The notes under the pieces are model-generated. The model was not told the DNA's origin, made no database searches, and saw nothing but the letters and a program-made list of their open reading frames with translations. Source: Saprospiraceae bacterium (GTDB taxonomy: Bacteria; Bacteroidota; Bacteroidia; Chitinophagales; Saprospiraceae). From it: 64,000 bases of DNA. The translations under genes and the position numbers were made by a program. Within the stretch, counting starts at the first letter, position 1. Each line of letters starts with the position of its first letter. Below, piece after piece: positions 52,953 through 63,500 of the stretch. Location of the stretch: assembly GCA_020629035.1 (NCBI GenBank), contig JAHDEC010000014.1, positions 1 through 64,000 on the forward strand. The letters run 5' to 3'.

Positions 52953-54389
52953 ATGAAAAAGTATTTTTATTTTCTCTTTGTTTGTTTTTGTTTTCCACTT
53001 AACAGCCAAAGTCTTATTGATTATACCTATTTAGGTGAATATTCTAAATCTCAAATTAGCAGTTCTTTTGGCTATGATGCAAGGTACGATGTTGCCATTT
53101 ATAAGGTTCAGTATTATACGGATAACTTAGATGGTGAAGCGCATTTAGCATCAGGTCTTTTTTGTCTGCCCAATAACCCAAATGATATGCCTTTGCTGTG
53201 TTATCAGCATGGTACTGTCAATGATCGGTTTGATGTGCCTTCTGAACTATCAGGTGGTTATTCATTGGGCGTCGTCTTTGCTTCCGAAGGATATGCTACC
53301 GTCATGCCTGATTACATTGGTTTAGGTGACAGTTCTGGCATTCATCCATATATCCATGCAGAGTCAGAAGCTTGGGCTGGACTCGATATGTTTCGTGCAG
53401 CTAGAGAATTGCAAGCATCACTAGAATTTAGTCTCAATGAACAAATATTTATCACTGGTTATTCCCAGGGAGGACATGCCTCGATGGCTTTACAGCGCAT
53501 GATTGAGCGGGATCAACCTGCAGGTTTTAGTGTCACTGCAGGTGGACATTGTTCTGGTCCTTATAGTGTGTCTGAAAAAATGATTGATTTTACTTTAGGA
53601 GAAGATCCATATGTTTTTGTGGGTTATTTAGCCTGGGTTGCCTTATCTATTCAAGCAACTTTTCCAGATCTGCTTGCTGACTATAGTTTAGAGGATATTT
53701 TTATCGCTGATATTGTGCCACATATCGAACGATTTAGAGATGAAGAGATAAACCTTGCTGATCTAAACACCTTAATGCTCCAATGGTTAGTTCTAAATAA
53801 TCCTGGTGGTTTTCAGGCTAGAGAACTTCTTCAAGATAGTATTCTAGATGCAATCATAAATGATCCAAGTCATCCTATAAGTATGGCTTTTCAAAGAAAT
53901 GATTTATTAGATTGGAGTCCGCAAAATCCTGCTCGCCTGTTTTATTGTACCAATGATGATCAAGTGACTTTCGAAAATGCTGTGTATGCCGATTCTATAT
54001 TAAATGCAAACGGTGCAGTAGACTTAGCAGCTATTGATGTTGCCAGTAATCAAGATCACGGTGGTTGTGTTGACCCAGCAGTTTTAGCAACTCTTGAGTT
54101 TTTTGCAAACTATGCAGATTTTCCAAGCCACACAGAATCATCTCATACAACTTGTGATATTGTCTTATCCCAACAAGAACAGTTTTTAGAAATAACATTG
54201 GACAAAAACTGTCAAATAGATAAAATTAAGGGCCTTGAGATTTACAATACACAAGGAATAAAACTTATGAGCACACAGCAAGAAAGACTTGCAAGTGTTA
54301 ATGTTTCGAACTTAAATACTGGAGTATATTTTGTCACTTTAACTACCTCCAACGGACAGAAATTGAATAAAAAATTCTGGAAGCACTAA
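52953..54389 (+). CDS. Secreted alpha/beta-hydrolase with T9SS type A sorting domain
   Basis: 478 residues with a signal peptide (MKKYFYFLFVCFCFPLNSQS). The hydrolase part resembles secretory lipases: an oxyanion-type YQHGTV, MPDYIGLGDS, the nucleophile elbow GYSQGG (S171), then Asp in TNDDQVTF and His in NQDHGG. The C-terminal ~65 residues are a sorting domain (LEIYNTQGIKLM, LNTGVYFVTL, KLNKKFWKH). A secreted lipase or esterase is likely; the substrate is unknown. It is a single gene, divergent from the HEAT-cyclophilin gene. Confidence 0.85.
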   Translation: MKKYFYFLFVCFCFPLNSQSLIDYTYLGEYSKSQISSSFGYDARYDVAIYKVQYYTDNLDGEAHLASGLFCLPNNPNDMPLLCYQHGTVNDRFDVPSELSGGYSLGVVFASEGYATVMPDYIGLGDSSGIHPYIHAESEAWAGLDMFRAARELQASLEFSLNEQIFITGYSQGGHASMALQRMIERDQPAGFSVTAGGHCSGPYSVSEKMIDFTLGEDPYVFVGYLAWVALSIQATFPDLLADYSLEDIFIADIVPHIERFRDEEINLADLNTLMLQWLVLNNPGGFQARELLQDSILDAIINDPSHPISMAFQRNDLLDWSPQNPARLFYCTNDDQVTFENAVYADSILNANGAVDLAAIDVASNQDHGGCVDPAVLATLEFFANYADFPSHTESSHTTCDIVLSQQEQFLEITLDKNCQIDKIKGLEIYNTQGIKLMSTQQERLASVNVSNLNTGVYFVTLTTSNGQKLNKKFWKH

Positions 54390-54432
54390 AAGAGCAATGA
54401 GATTTCTGTTTCTTTGCGGCAAATTCTGAATT

Positions 54433-54846
54433 ATGAAAATGGATGATCTTGTTTCAGTAAGTGGAATGTCTGGAGTTTATAAAATTAATACTTCTCGTTC
54501 GAACGGATTAGTGGTTGATGACCTAGATACTGGAAAGTCAAAGTTTTGTTCTATGAGGAGGCATCAATTCACTCCTTTAGGTACTGTGGCAATCTATACC
54601 TTTTCTGATACGGTAGAATTATCTGTTGTGTTTAAAACCATGTTTGACATACAATCTAAAACTCCTGTAGTTTCTGCAAGCGCCTCTAAAGAAGAAATAA
54701 CTAGCTATTTTGAAACCATCATACCAGAGTATGATCGGGATAAGGTGTATTTAAGTGATATGAAAAAAGTACTTAAATGGTACTTCTTTCTAAGCGAAAG
54801 AAACCTAATAGAGCCTTTGCTTAATGCGGCTGATGAGGAAGAATAA
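54433..54846 (+). CDS. DUF5606 protein
   Basis: 137 residues. It begins DDLVSVSGMSGVYKI, with GLVVDDLDTGKSKFCSMRRHQFTPLGTVAIYTF following, the conserved Bacteroidota DUF5606 pattern, and a helical C-terminal half (EEITSYFETIIPEYD, ERNLIEPL). Cytosolic, function unknown. Its stop is immediately adjacent to that of the convergent comM gene. Confidence 0.85.
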   Translation: MKMDDLVSVSGMSGVYKINTSRSNGLVVDDLDTGKSKFCSMRRHQFTPLGTVAIYTFSDTVELSVVFKTMFDIQSKTPVVSASASKEEITSYFETIIPEYDRDKVYLSDMKKVLKWYFFLSERNLIEPLLNAADEEE

Positions 54847-56403
54847 TTAACCAGCCCACCCTTCTCTATCAAGACTTCTATATTGGATGGCTTCTGCTAA
54901 ATGTCCTATTTCTATGCTTTCTTTTTGGTCCAGGTCTGCTATAGTTCTTGCTACCTTTAAAATTCGATCATAGGCTCTAGCTGACAACTGCAATTTTTGC
55001 ATAGCTGTTTTCAATAATAGGGTTCCAGTCTGATTAATGCTACAAATTTCTCTTACCATATTAGTTGGCATTTGAGCATTACTATGTATGTCCGAATATT
55101 TACTAAATCTATCTTCCTGTGTTTTTCTAGCTTCACTTACTCGTTCTGATACCGCTTCACTCGTCTCTCCTTTTGTTGTTTGTTTTGACAGCTCGTCATA
55201 ACTCACAGGGGTAACTTCTACATGTAAATCGATACGATCTAATAAAGGGCCTGAAATCTTATTTAGATATTTTTTTACTACTCCTGGCCCGCAAACGCAG
55301 TCTTTATCGGGATGGTTATAAAAGCCACAAGGACATGGATTCATCGAAGCAATTAACATAAAACTCGCAGGGAAATCCACACTAACCCTAGCCCTCGAAA
55401 TGCTAACTCTCCGTTCTTCCATTGGCTGGCGCAACACTTCCAAAACAGTTCGCTTAAACTCTGGCAACTCATCTAAAAACAAAACACCATTGTGTGCTAA
55501 TGAAATTTCTCCTGGAATAGGGTTTGAACCACCACCCACCATTGCTACATCGCTTATCGTATGATGTGGTGACCTAAAGGGCCTGTTGGTTACCAATGAG
55601 GAATTACCAGGTAAACTTCCGGCCACTGAATGAATTTTAGTTGTTTCTAATGCCTCTTGTAAAGATAGTATGGGCAAAATGGTCGGTAATCTTCTAGCCA
55701 ACATGGTTTTACCAGCTCCGGGAGGTCCGATAAGTATCAGGTTGTGTCCTCCTGCCGCCGCAATTTCTAAGGCTCGTTTTATATTTTCTTGACCCTTCAC
55801 ATCAGAAAAATCGACAGGATACTCACTTACCGAATCATGAAAGACTTCTCGGGTGTCATACTCAGTAGGTTCTACATTAGTCTCTCCATTTATAATGCTA
55901 ATCGCTTCTTTTAAATTAGTTACTCCATAGACTTGAAGATCACTAACAATCGCGGCCTCCCTTGCATTTTCCTTTGGTAAAATGATGCCTTTGTATTTAT
56001 CTTTTCTCGCTTGGATAGCTATGGGTAGTGCTCCTTTAATAGGTCGTAGACTTCCATCTAGTGAAAGCTCACCCATAATTATATAGTCCTTTAAATGTTC
56101 TTTCTTTATTTGATGAGTTACAGCTAAAACACCTAAAGCAATAGGTAGATCATATGAGGAGCCCTCTTTTCTAATATTAGCTGGAGCCATGTTTACCACA
56201 ATTTTTATTCTAGGCATATTCATGCCTATGTTTTTAATAGCAGCTTCTATTCGTTGGAAGCCTTCTTTGACCGCATTATCTGGCAAGCCCACCAAATAAT
56301 AAAATTGCTTTCCCGCTGCCACAGCTCCTCCAGCATTTACCTCTATAGTTATCGTTTGTGCATCAATCCCTTGAACTGCACTTGCATAGCTTTTTACTAA
56401 CAT
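54847..56403 (-). CDS. YifB/ComM family Mg-chelatase-like AAA+ ATPase
   Basis: 518 residues. It has an N-terminal Lon-like domain (IVVNMAPANIRKEGSSYDLPIALG), Walker A LIGPPGAGKTMLARRLPTILP (~220-240), the RSPHHTISDVAMVGGG stretch, Walker B VLFLDELPEF, a cysteine cluster (NPCPCGF, DCVCG) and a C-terminal Mg-chelatase domain. ComM proteins are helicases promoting branch migration in natural transformation. It meets DUF5606 tail to tail with no gap. Confidence 0.92.
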   Translation of the reverse strand: MLVKSYASAVQGIDAQTITIEVNAGGAVAAGKQFYYLVGLPDNAVKEGFQRIEAAIKNIGMNMPRIKIVVNMAPANIRKEGSSYDLPIALGVLAVTHQIKKEHLKDYIIMGELSLDGSLRPIKGALPIAIQARKDKYKGIILPKENAREAAIVSDLQVYGVTNLKEAISIINGETNVEPTEYDTREVFHDSVSEYPVDFSDVKGQENIKRALEIAAAGGHNLILIGPPGAGKTMLARRLPTILPILSLQEALETTKIHSVAGSLPGNSSLVTNRPFRSPHHTISDVAMVGGGSNPIPGEISLAHNGVLFLDELPEFKRTVLEVLRQPMEERRVSISRARVSVDFPASFMLIASMNPCPCGFYNHPDKDCVCGPGVVKKYLNKISGPLLDRIDLHVEVTPVSYDELSKQTTKGETSEAVSERVSEARKTQEDRFSKYSDIHSNAQMPTNMVREICSINQTGTLLLKTAMQKLQLSARAYDRILKVARTIADLDQKESIEIGHLAEAIQYRSLDREGWAG

Positions 56404-56587
56404 TTGAAAATTTAAAAAGTAGTTATTTAGATTCTTTTGTATAACTCTGCTAGAGTTATTTATGGCGAGCTGAATTAAGACTTAAATATATTTATTTTTG
56501 TGCACTTCTTGAAAAGGTAAACAATATCTAATCCTTGATGTTTTTTACTTATTCAGTTTAGCAACCTATTAAATTGCATTGCTTAGT

Positions 56588-57592
56588 ATGATAAAAACAG
56601 ATATTCTTATTATTGGTGCTGGTCCTTGTGGGCTTTTTACAGTTTTCGAAGCTGGTCTGCTAAAACTTAAATGCCATTTAATAGATGTATTGCCCCAAGT
56701 TGGTGGCCAACTTTCAGAAATATATCCTAAAAAACCCATTTATGATATTCCTGGTTTTCCATCCATCTTAGCTGGTGAACTGGTAGATAATTTAATGCAA
56801 CAAATCGAGCCTTTTAAACCTACATTTACCTTAGGAGAACAAGCCTGTGAAATAAAAAGACTTGATGATGGTTCCTTCGAAGTAACAAGCAATAAACAGA
56901 CAATCATTAATGCTAAAGTTATAGCAATAGCTGGTGGACTTGGCTCATTCGAACCGCGAAAACCGCCTATTCCAAATTTAGCCACCTTTGAAGATCAAGG
57001 TGTTGATTATATGGTGAAAGATCCCGAAAAATATCGGAACAAAAAGATTTTGATAGCAGGTGGAGGCGATTCAGCACTTGACTGGACGATAGAGCTCAGT
57101 GATATTGCCGAACATATCACTATGATACATAGAAGAAACTCCTTTAGGGGAGCTTTAGATTCTGTCGATAAGGTAATGGAGTTGTCAAAAGCTGGTAAAA
57201 TAGATCTGATAACCGAAGCTCAAGCCATAGGAGTGAAAGGAAATGGTAAACTTGATGCCATAGAAATTAAAACCAAAGAAAACAATCATTGGCTAGATGT
57301 TGATTACTTTATTCCATTGTTTGGCTTGTCGCCTAAATTAGGCCCGATTGCTGATTGGGGATTAAGTATAACTCGCAGTGCTATAGATGTAGACACCTTG
57401 GATTACAGTACTAATGTAGATGGAATTTATGCGATAGGGGACATAAATAATTACGAAGGGAAACTCAAATTAATTCTTTGTGGTTTTCATGAAGCAACCC
57501 TTATGGTTCAATCTGCCTTTAAACGTGTGTATCCAGATCAAAAATTAAGTTTTAAATACACAACCGTTTCGGGCGTAAATGGTTTTAGCTAA
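56588..57592 (+). CDS. Ferredoxin--NADP reductase, thioredoxin-reductase-like type
   Basis: 334 residues from ATG 56588; the frame also opens at TTG 56579. FAD-binding GAGPCGLF and the VGGQLSEIYPKKPIYDIPGFP stretch are typical of TrxR-like FNRs, and the CxxC of thioredoxin reductase is absent. The NADPH domain has IAGGGDSALDW and IHRRNSFRG, and the C-terminus has AIGDINNYEGKLKLILCGFHEA. It moves electrons between NADPH and ferredoxin. The next gene, starting on the base after the stop, encodes a ferredoxin, which is probably its partner. Confidence 0.88.
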   Translation: MIKTDILIIGAGPCGLFTVFEAGLLKLKCHLIDVLPQVGGQLSEIYPKKPIYDIPGFPSILAGELVDNLMQQIEPFKPTFTLGEQACEIKRLDDGSFEVTSNKQTIINAKVIAIAGGLGSFEPRKPPIPNLATFEDQGVDYMVKDPEKYRNKKILIAGGGDSALDWTIELSDIAEHITMIHRRNSFRGALDSVDKVMELSKAGKIDLITEAQAIGVKGNGKLDAIEIKTKENNHWLDVDYFIPLFGLSPKLGPIADWGLSITRSAIDVDTLDYSTNVDGIYAIGDINNYEGKLKLILCGFHEATLMVQSAFKRVYPDQKLSFKYTTVSGVNGFS

Positions 57593-57919
57593 ATGGATGA
57601 AAATATAAAACTTGTCATTGTCGATCGGGAGGGCACAGCACACGATCTTGAAGCACCAACAGAAATGAATTTTAATCTCATGGAAATCATGAGAGCCGCT
57701 GAATTACCAGTTGAGGGAACATGTGGAGGTATGGCTTTATGTGCTTCTTGTCATTGTTATATTAATACTGATCACGAATTAAATGAGCCTTCAGACGACG
57801 AAGAGGATATGTTAGATCAAGCCTTTTTTGTTGAGTCAAATAGTCGCTTATCTTGTCAAATTCCTATTACCAAAAATATTGACGGATTAAAAGTCACCTT
57901 AGCACCTGTTTCAGAATAA
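57593..57919 (+). CDS. 2Fe-2S ferredoxin (adrenodoxin type)
   Basis: 108 residues. The cluster cysteines are C44, C50 and C53 (GTCGGMALCASC) plus C88 (LSCQIP), the adrenodoxin spacing, with an acidic DDEEDMLDQA helix between them for docking. The fold is complete at normal length. It directly abuts the reductase gene and is followed one base later by the aminopeptidase gene. Confidence 0.92.
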   Translation: MDENIKLVIVDREGTAHDLEAPTEMNFNLMEIMRAAELPVEGTCGGMALCASCHCYINTDHELNEPSDDEEDMLDQAFFVESNSRLSCQIPITKNIDGLKVTLAPVSE

Positions 57920-57920
57920 T

Positions 57921-60428
57921 ATGAGATATACTTTCCTCCTTTTTTTATGCTTACTTTATGGTTGTACAAAAACCATAGTTGCCCCAATCGAGTTTGATGA
58001 AAATCTATTAGACACACTTGTGGTGACAGCAACTCCCCTTGAAAGTGATTTGGAAATTAATGAAACCCCTAAGGTCTATCACCCTTCAGCCACTCATTCC
58101 GTCGACCTTTTACATACAAAACTTGAAGTTAGTTTTAATTGGGACAGACAACAGGTGTTAGGAAAAGCAGAGCTAGATCTTACTCCTTATTTCTATCCCA
58201 TAAACACCCTGGTTTTGGATGCAAAAAAAATGGATATCCATGCCATCAAAATAGATAATAAGCTCATAAAATCATTTAGTTATGATAGTACTTTGCTCAA
58301 CATTGAACTACCTAAAACTTATACTAAAAAGGAGCAAATCAAAGTCAACATAGAATACACAGCCAACCCGAACGCTCCGGTATTAGACGGGCCGAACGCT
58401 TCTGATGCGGATAAAGGATTGTTTTTTATTAACCATGATGGTAGCTCTGATAAGCCACAACAAATATGGACACAGGGAGAAACTGAAAACAACTCGCGTT
58501 GGTTTCCCACTATCGATCGTCCAAATGAACGATGTAGCCAAGAAATATTTGTTCGAGTTGATAGTCGCTTTAAAACTTTATCCAATGGTCGTTTAGTTTC
58601 ATCCACCAATAACCCTGATGGAACGCGCACAGATTATTGGAAACAAGATGCACCTCATGCGCCCTACCTTTTTATGTTGGCAGTGGGAGAATATGCGGTG
58701 TTGGAGGATAAATGGCAAGATGTTCCATTATTGTATTATGTGGAACCGTTTTACGAAGATTATGCAAAGGAGGTCTATAATCATACACCAGAAATGCTGG
58801 CTTTCTTTTCCAATGTTTGGGATTATAAATATCCATGGGATAAATATGCTCAAGTGACAGTCAAAGACTTCGTAGCGGGTGCTATGGAAAACACAGGTGC
58901 AGTAATTTTTGGTGATTTTGTGCAAAAGGACGGTCGTGAATTAGCTGATTACCCAAATGATAACATTGTTGCCCACGAATTAGTGCATCACTGGTTTGGT
59001 AATTTGGTTACCTGTGAAAGTTGGGCTAATCTAACCATGAATGAAGGCTTTGCTAATTATGGCGAATACCTATGGCAGGAACACAAATACGGACGAGATG
59101 CAGCGGATGATCACAAATTGAGTGAATTTCATTCTTATATCTATTCCACCCAGTTTTCGGGAACTCATCCTTTGATTCATTTTTCTTACCATGATAAGGA
59201 AGACATGTTCGATGCTCATAGTTATAATAAGGGAGGAATGATCCTACATATGCTGAGAAACCTAGTGGGAGATGAAGCCTTTTTTACCTCTTTAAGCCAT
59301 TATTTAAAATCAAATGAGTATCAAAGTGTGGAGGCACATAATTTACGTTTAGCCTTTGAAAAAACAACAGGACTTGATCTTAATTGGTTTTTTAACCAAT
59401 GGTATTTTGGGACTGGACACCCGACAATTCACGTAAATTATGAATATTCTACCGACACTACTTTCATAGATGTGGAACAAACACAAAGTTTACCGGATGC
59501 CGAAAATCTATTTATAATTCCTTTCAATGCTAAGGTATTTTATGAGGACGGCTCAGAAGAAACAGGCTTACTAACCATGAGCAAAAGAAAGCAACGTTTT
59601 TCCATTCCCACAAGAGGCAAAAAGGTTGATCTCGCTATTTTAGATAGTCAGGCTGATATCCTAGCTTCTTTTGTAGAACCCAGAACACAAGAGGAATATT
59701 ATCAAACCCTAAATAGAAGTGATGAATACTTACATAAGCGGATAGCTTTAGAAAGTATAACAACATTGGACCAAACGATGCTAAACAAGATGATGAACGA
59801 AAACCATCATTTTTTTCGAGTAAAAACATTGGAAAAATTTGGGGACCAGCTCACCGTAGAACAGCTAGTTAAAACGGCTAATTCAGATAATAGTTCCCGT
59901 GTTACCATTGAGGCACTTAATCAACTTTATGAGCAGGACGCTGGAAAGTGTCTCGCCATCATTCAGAATTTATTAGATCAGAAGGGTTCATATGATGTAT
60001 ATGCTCACTGCCTTGATTTATGGTATGATTTAGAACCAGAAGCGACATTGGCCTATCTAGATCAACAAAGCTATAGCTATGTAAAACCTTTTCGAAATAC
60101 TTTAGGTTCTATCTATGCTAATAGCGAGGAAGAGAAATATTTAGCGTTTTTTGAGGCAAATGCGCAACTAGCCATAGATGATAGAGATTTTGGCTTAATC
60201 GACAATCATATCTACCTTATTAACTTAGCTAGTGATGATGGACTAATAAGATCTATAGATTTTTATTTCGATTTGTTCAATGTCGCTAGAACTGAAAACC
60301 TAAGCAAATCTTGTCAGAATGTTTGTCTACATCTGATTAATCTATTTGAAGAAAGGTTGCTTTTTAAAAATGATTTAGACAAATCCATCGAAAAAATTAA
60401 CGGCATTAAGGAAAGCTTAATAAAATAG
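57921..60428 (+). CDS. M1-family aminopeptidase lipoprotein
   Basis: 835 residues. A lipoprotein signal (MRYTFLLFLCLLYGC) is followed by the M1 fold: exopeptidase motif GAMENTGAV, zinc motif HELVH (H352, E353, H356) and the third ligand E375 in NEGFANY, exactly 19 residues after H356. The C-terminal half is a helical ERAP1-like or HEAT-like region. It cleaves N-terminal residues from peptides, on the periplasmic or surface side. It starts one base after the ferredoxin gene, though a functional link is not obvious. Confidence 0.92.
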   Translation: MRYTFLLFLCLLYGCTKTIVAPIEFDENLLDTLVVTATPLESDLEINETPKVYHPSATHSVDLLHTKLEVSFNWDRQQVLGKAELDLTPYFYPINTLVLDAKKMDIHAIKIDNKLIKSFSYDSTLLNIELPKTYTKKEQIKVNIEYTANPNAPVLDGPNASDADKGLFFINHDGSSDKPQQIWTQGETENNSRWFPTIDRPNERCSQEIFVRVDSRFKTLSNGRLVSSTNNPDGTRTDYWKQDAPHAPYLFMLAVGEYAVLEDKWQDVPLLYYVEPFYEDYAKEVYNHTPEMLAFFSNVWDYKYPWDKYAQVTVKDFVAGAMENTGAVIFGDFVQKDGRELADYPNDNIVAHELVHHWFGNLVTCESWANLTMNEGFANYGEYLWQEHKYGRDAADDHKLSEFHSYIYSTQFSGTHPLIHFSYHDKEDMFDAHSYNKGGMILHMLRNLVGDEAFFTSLSHYLKSNEYQSVEAHNLRLAFEKTTGLDLNWFFNQWYFGTGHPTIHVNYEYSTDTTFIDVEQTQSLPDAENLFIIPFNAKVFYEDGSEETGLLTMSKRKQRFSIPTRGKKVDLAILDSQADILASFVEPRTQEEYYQTLNRSDEYLHKRIALESITTLDQTMLNKMMNENHHFFRVKTLEKFGDQLTVEQLVKTANSDNSSRVTIEALNQLYEQDAGKCLAIIQNLLDQKGSYDVYAHCLDLWYDLEPEATLAYLDQQSYSYVKPFRNTLGSIYANSEEEKYLAFFEANAQLAIDDRDFGLIDNHIYLINLASDDGLIRSIDFYFDLFNVARTENLSKSCQNVCLHLINLFEERLLFKNDLDKSIEKINGIKESLIK

Positions 60429-60457
60429 CGGTTGAGTTTTTCATTTATATTGTTGAA

Positions 60458-60480
60458 CTTTGGAAATTAATGTTCCAAAG
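60458..60480. repeat. 8-bp stem hairpin between the aminopeptidase gene and the DUF4175 gene
   Basis: CTTTGGAA at 60458-60465 pairs perfectly with TTCCAAAG at 60473-60480 across a seven-base loop. No T-tract follows, so termination is uncertain; an operator or mRNA hairpin is equally possible. Confidence 0.3.
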
Positions 60481-60521
60481 CCATATTTCATAACGTTTGA
60501 GTTTTGTAAAATTAGTTGTGT

Positions 60522-63500
60522 ATGAATAGTTATGATCTTTTGATCCAAAGGTTAGATCAATTTATCAGGAAGTTTTATTTGAATAAACTAATACGTGGTA
60601 CACTGTATACTCTTTCGATTGTACTGGTACTGTTTCTGATTTTCAATGTTTTAGAGTATAATTTTTACTTTGATAAAGGAGTCAGAAAGCTTTTCTTTTT
60701 CTCTTTTCTTGGTATTTCTTTAGCTTCTTTAGTCTTCTTTGTAATGGCTCCACTGCTTAGATATTTCAATTTAGGGAGTACTATTTCTCATTCGCAAGCG
60801 GCTAATATTATTGGCGACCACTTTTCAAATGTCCAAGATCGCTTATTGAATGTACTACAGCTCAAGAACCAAAATGCTGCAAATAATGCTTTAATCGAGG
60901 CTAGTATTAATCAGAAAATAGACAAACTCAAAATTGTACCTTTTAAATCAGCAGTAGACCTTACAGCTAATAAGAAGTACCTAAAATATGCGCTACCTCC
61001 TTTTTTAGTCTTACTCTTTATACTATTTGCTGCACCTAGCTTAATCACAGAAAGCACCCATAGAATTATAAATAATAACACGGAGTTTGAAAAAGCCGCT
61101 CCTTTTCATTTCTTGGTCCAAAATGAGCAATTAAGTGTACTCCAGGGAGAAGATTTTCCAATAAATATCAAAGTCGATGGAGACGCACTTCCTAATGAAG
61201 CTTTTATCGATATAGATGAGTTTCAATACAAACTCCAAAAAGAAGATTTAGATAGATATTCTTATGTCTTTAAAAACGTACAAAAGGATATAAACTTCAA
61301 TTTATTTTCTGGACCTTTTAATTCAAAATCATATGAAATTAAAATGCTTCCTAAAGCAGCCATTCAAGATTTTGATTTATATCTAGATTACCCAAGTTAC
61401 ACAGGACGTAAAGATGAAGCCTTAAAAAACATCGGAGACGCGTATGTACCACAAGGAACTACCTTAAAGTGGGTATATAATACAGAAAACACAGACAGTC
61501 TTTGGGTTGTATTTAATAATAACAAGTCATACGGCTTTAAACAAAGTAGGTCAAAACAGTTTAGTTTTTCTAAACGACTCATGAATTCTAGTTCATACTC
61601 TATTAAACTGGACAATCAGCATATGCCTATTGCTGATTCTATGAACTATAATATCACGGTAAGTCCTGACAATCATCCCACAATAACCGCACAAAGGTTT
61701 CAAGATAGCATTACCAAAGAAGTCTTCTATTTTGTAGGTAACGCTTCGGATGATTATGGAATCCAATCTTTGTCGTTTAACTACCACATAATCAATGAAA
61801 GTGGAAGAACCAAAGAAAAGAAAAGTATACCCATCAAAAAAGAGCTATCGAAAGAATTAAGTTACAACTACATCCTGGACCAAGAAACATTAAACCTAGC
61901 ACCAGGTGATAAGCTAAGCTACTATTTCGAAGTGTTTGACAATGATCAGATCAATGGAAGTAAATCTAGCAAAACAGAAATATTTGCTTTCGAAAAGAAA
62001 ACCATTGAAGAGTTTGAAGAAGCAGAACAAGCTAACGAGGAGGATATTAAAGACGAACTGAAGGAAGCCTTAGAAGAGTCTAAAAAGCTGCAAGAAGACT
62101 TAAAGAAATTAAGAGAAAAACTTCTTCAGAAGAAAGAACCATCTTGGCAAGAACAAAAAGAATTAGAAAAGCTATTAGAAAAGCAAAAAGAGATTGAAGA
62201 AAAAATCAAAAAAGCAAAAGATAAGTTCGAAAAGAACTTAGAAAACCAAGAGGAATTCACAGAGAGAAAAGAGGAAATTCTAGAAAAGCAGGAGAAGATT
62301 CAAGAAATGTTTGAAGAAGCCGTCGATGATGAAATGCAAAAACTCATGGAGCAGATCGAGGAGTTAATGCAAGAACTCAACAAAGACGAAATGATGCAAC
62401 AGGTGGAGGACTTCGAGATGAATGAAGACCAGAAGGAGCAAAACATGGAAAGACTTCTAGAATTGTTTAAACAGCTAGAAGTAGAAAAAGAGATGCAGGA
62501 TCTTATTGAGAAGATGGAAGAACTTGCAGAAAAACAAGAAGATCTAGCTAAAGAAACTGAAGAAGAGAAAAAGTCTCAAGAAGAACTCAAAAAAGAACAA
62601 GAAGAAATAAATGAAGAGTTCGAAAAACTCAAAGAGGAGATGAAAGATGTGGAGAAGAAAAATGAAGAACTTGAGTTTCCAAAGCCTATGGACGAAGAGA
62701 AGTCTGAAGAAAGCATGGAAGACATCGAAGAAGATTTAGAAAAGAGTCAAGAAGAATTAGAGAAAAAAGAAAACCAAAAAGCTTCAGAATCGCAAAATAA
62801 AGCTGCTCAAAAAATGAAGCAGATGGCAGGGTCTTTGCAGGAACAAATGGAACAAGGACAACAGGAGCAGCAAGAGGAAGATATGAAAGCACTTCGTCAG
62901 CTTCTAGAAAACCTTGTCACCTTGTCATTTGATCAAGAAGATTTAGTTGATGACTTTACTAGAAGCGAGGTAAATACGCCTAGATACGTTTCATTGGTTC
63001 AACATCAATTTAAGTTAAAAACTGATTTCCAGCTTATCAGTGATAGTCTTTATGCATTAAGTAAGCGTGTTGCAGAGATCGAAACATTTGTTACTGAAAA
63101 GGTAGTTGAAGTAGAGCGAAACATTGACGAGAGTTTAGATAAATTAGAAGATAGAAAGAAGCCCGATGCTCAAGGTCATCAGCGAAGAGCCATGACCAAC
63201 ATAAATGATTTAGCCCTTATGTTATCTGATGCCATGAGCCAGATGCAACAACAAATGGCTCAAGGAATGCCTGGTAGTCAAATGTGTAACAAACCTGGTG
63301 GTTCTGGAAAACCTAAGCCCGGTGGAAAGAGTGGTAATGTCCCTATGGACAAAATAACCGAAGGACAAGAAAAGCTTGGAAAACAGCTAAAGGAAATGGG
63401 CCAGAAGCAGAAGGGTGGACAGAAGTCTGGGGGAGATGGCAACAGTGCAAAAGACTTTGCACAAGCAGCAGCTAAACAAGCAGCGCTAAGAAAAGCACTT

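Noticed and set aside
62000-62900. Tandem nucleotide repeat in the Glu/Lys-rich part of the DUF4175 gene
   Set aside because: Purine-rich low complexity from coiled-coil codons; I see no regular repeat unit.
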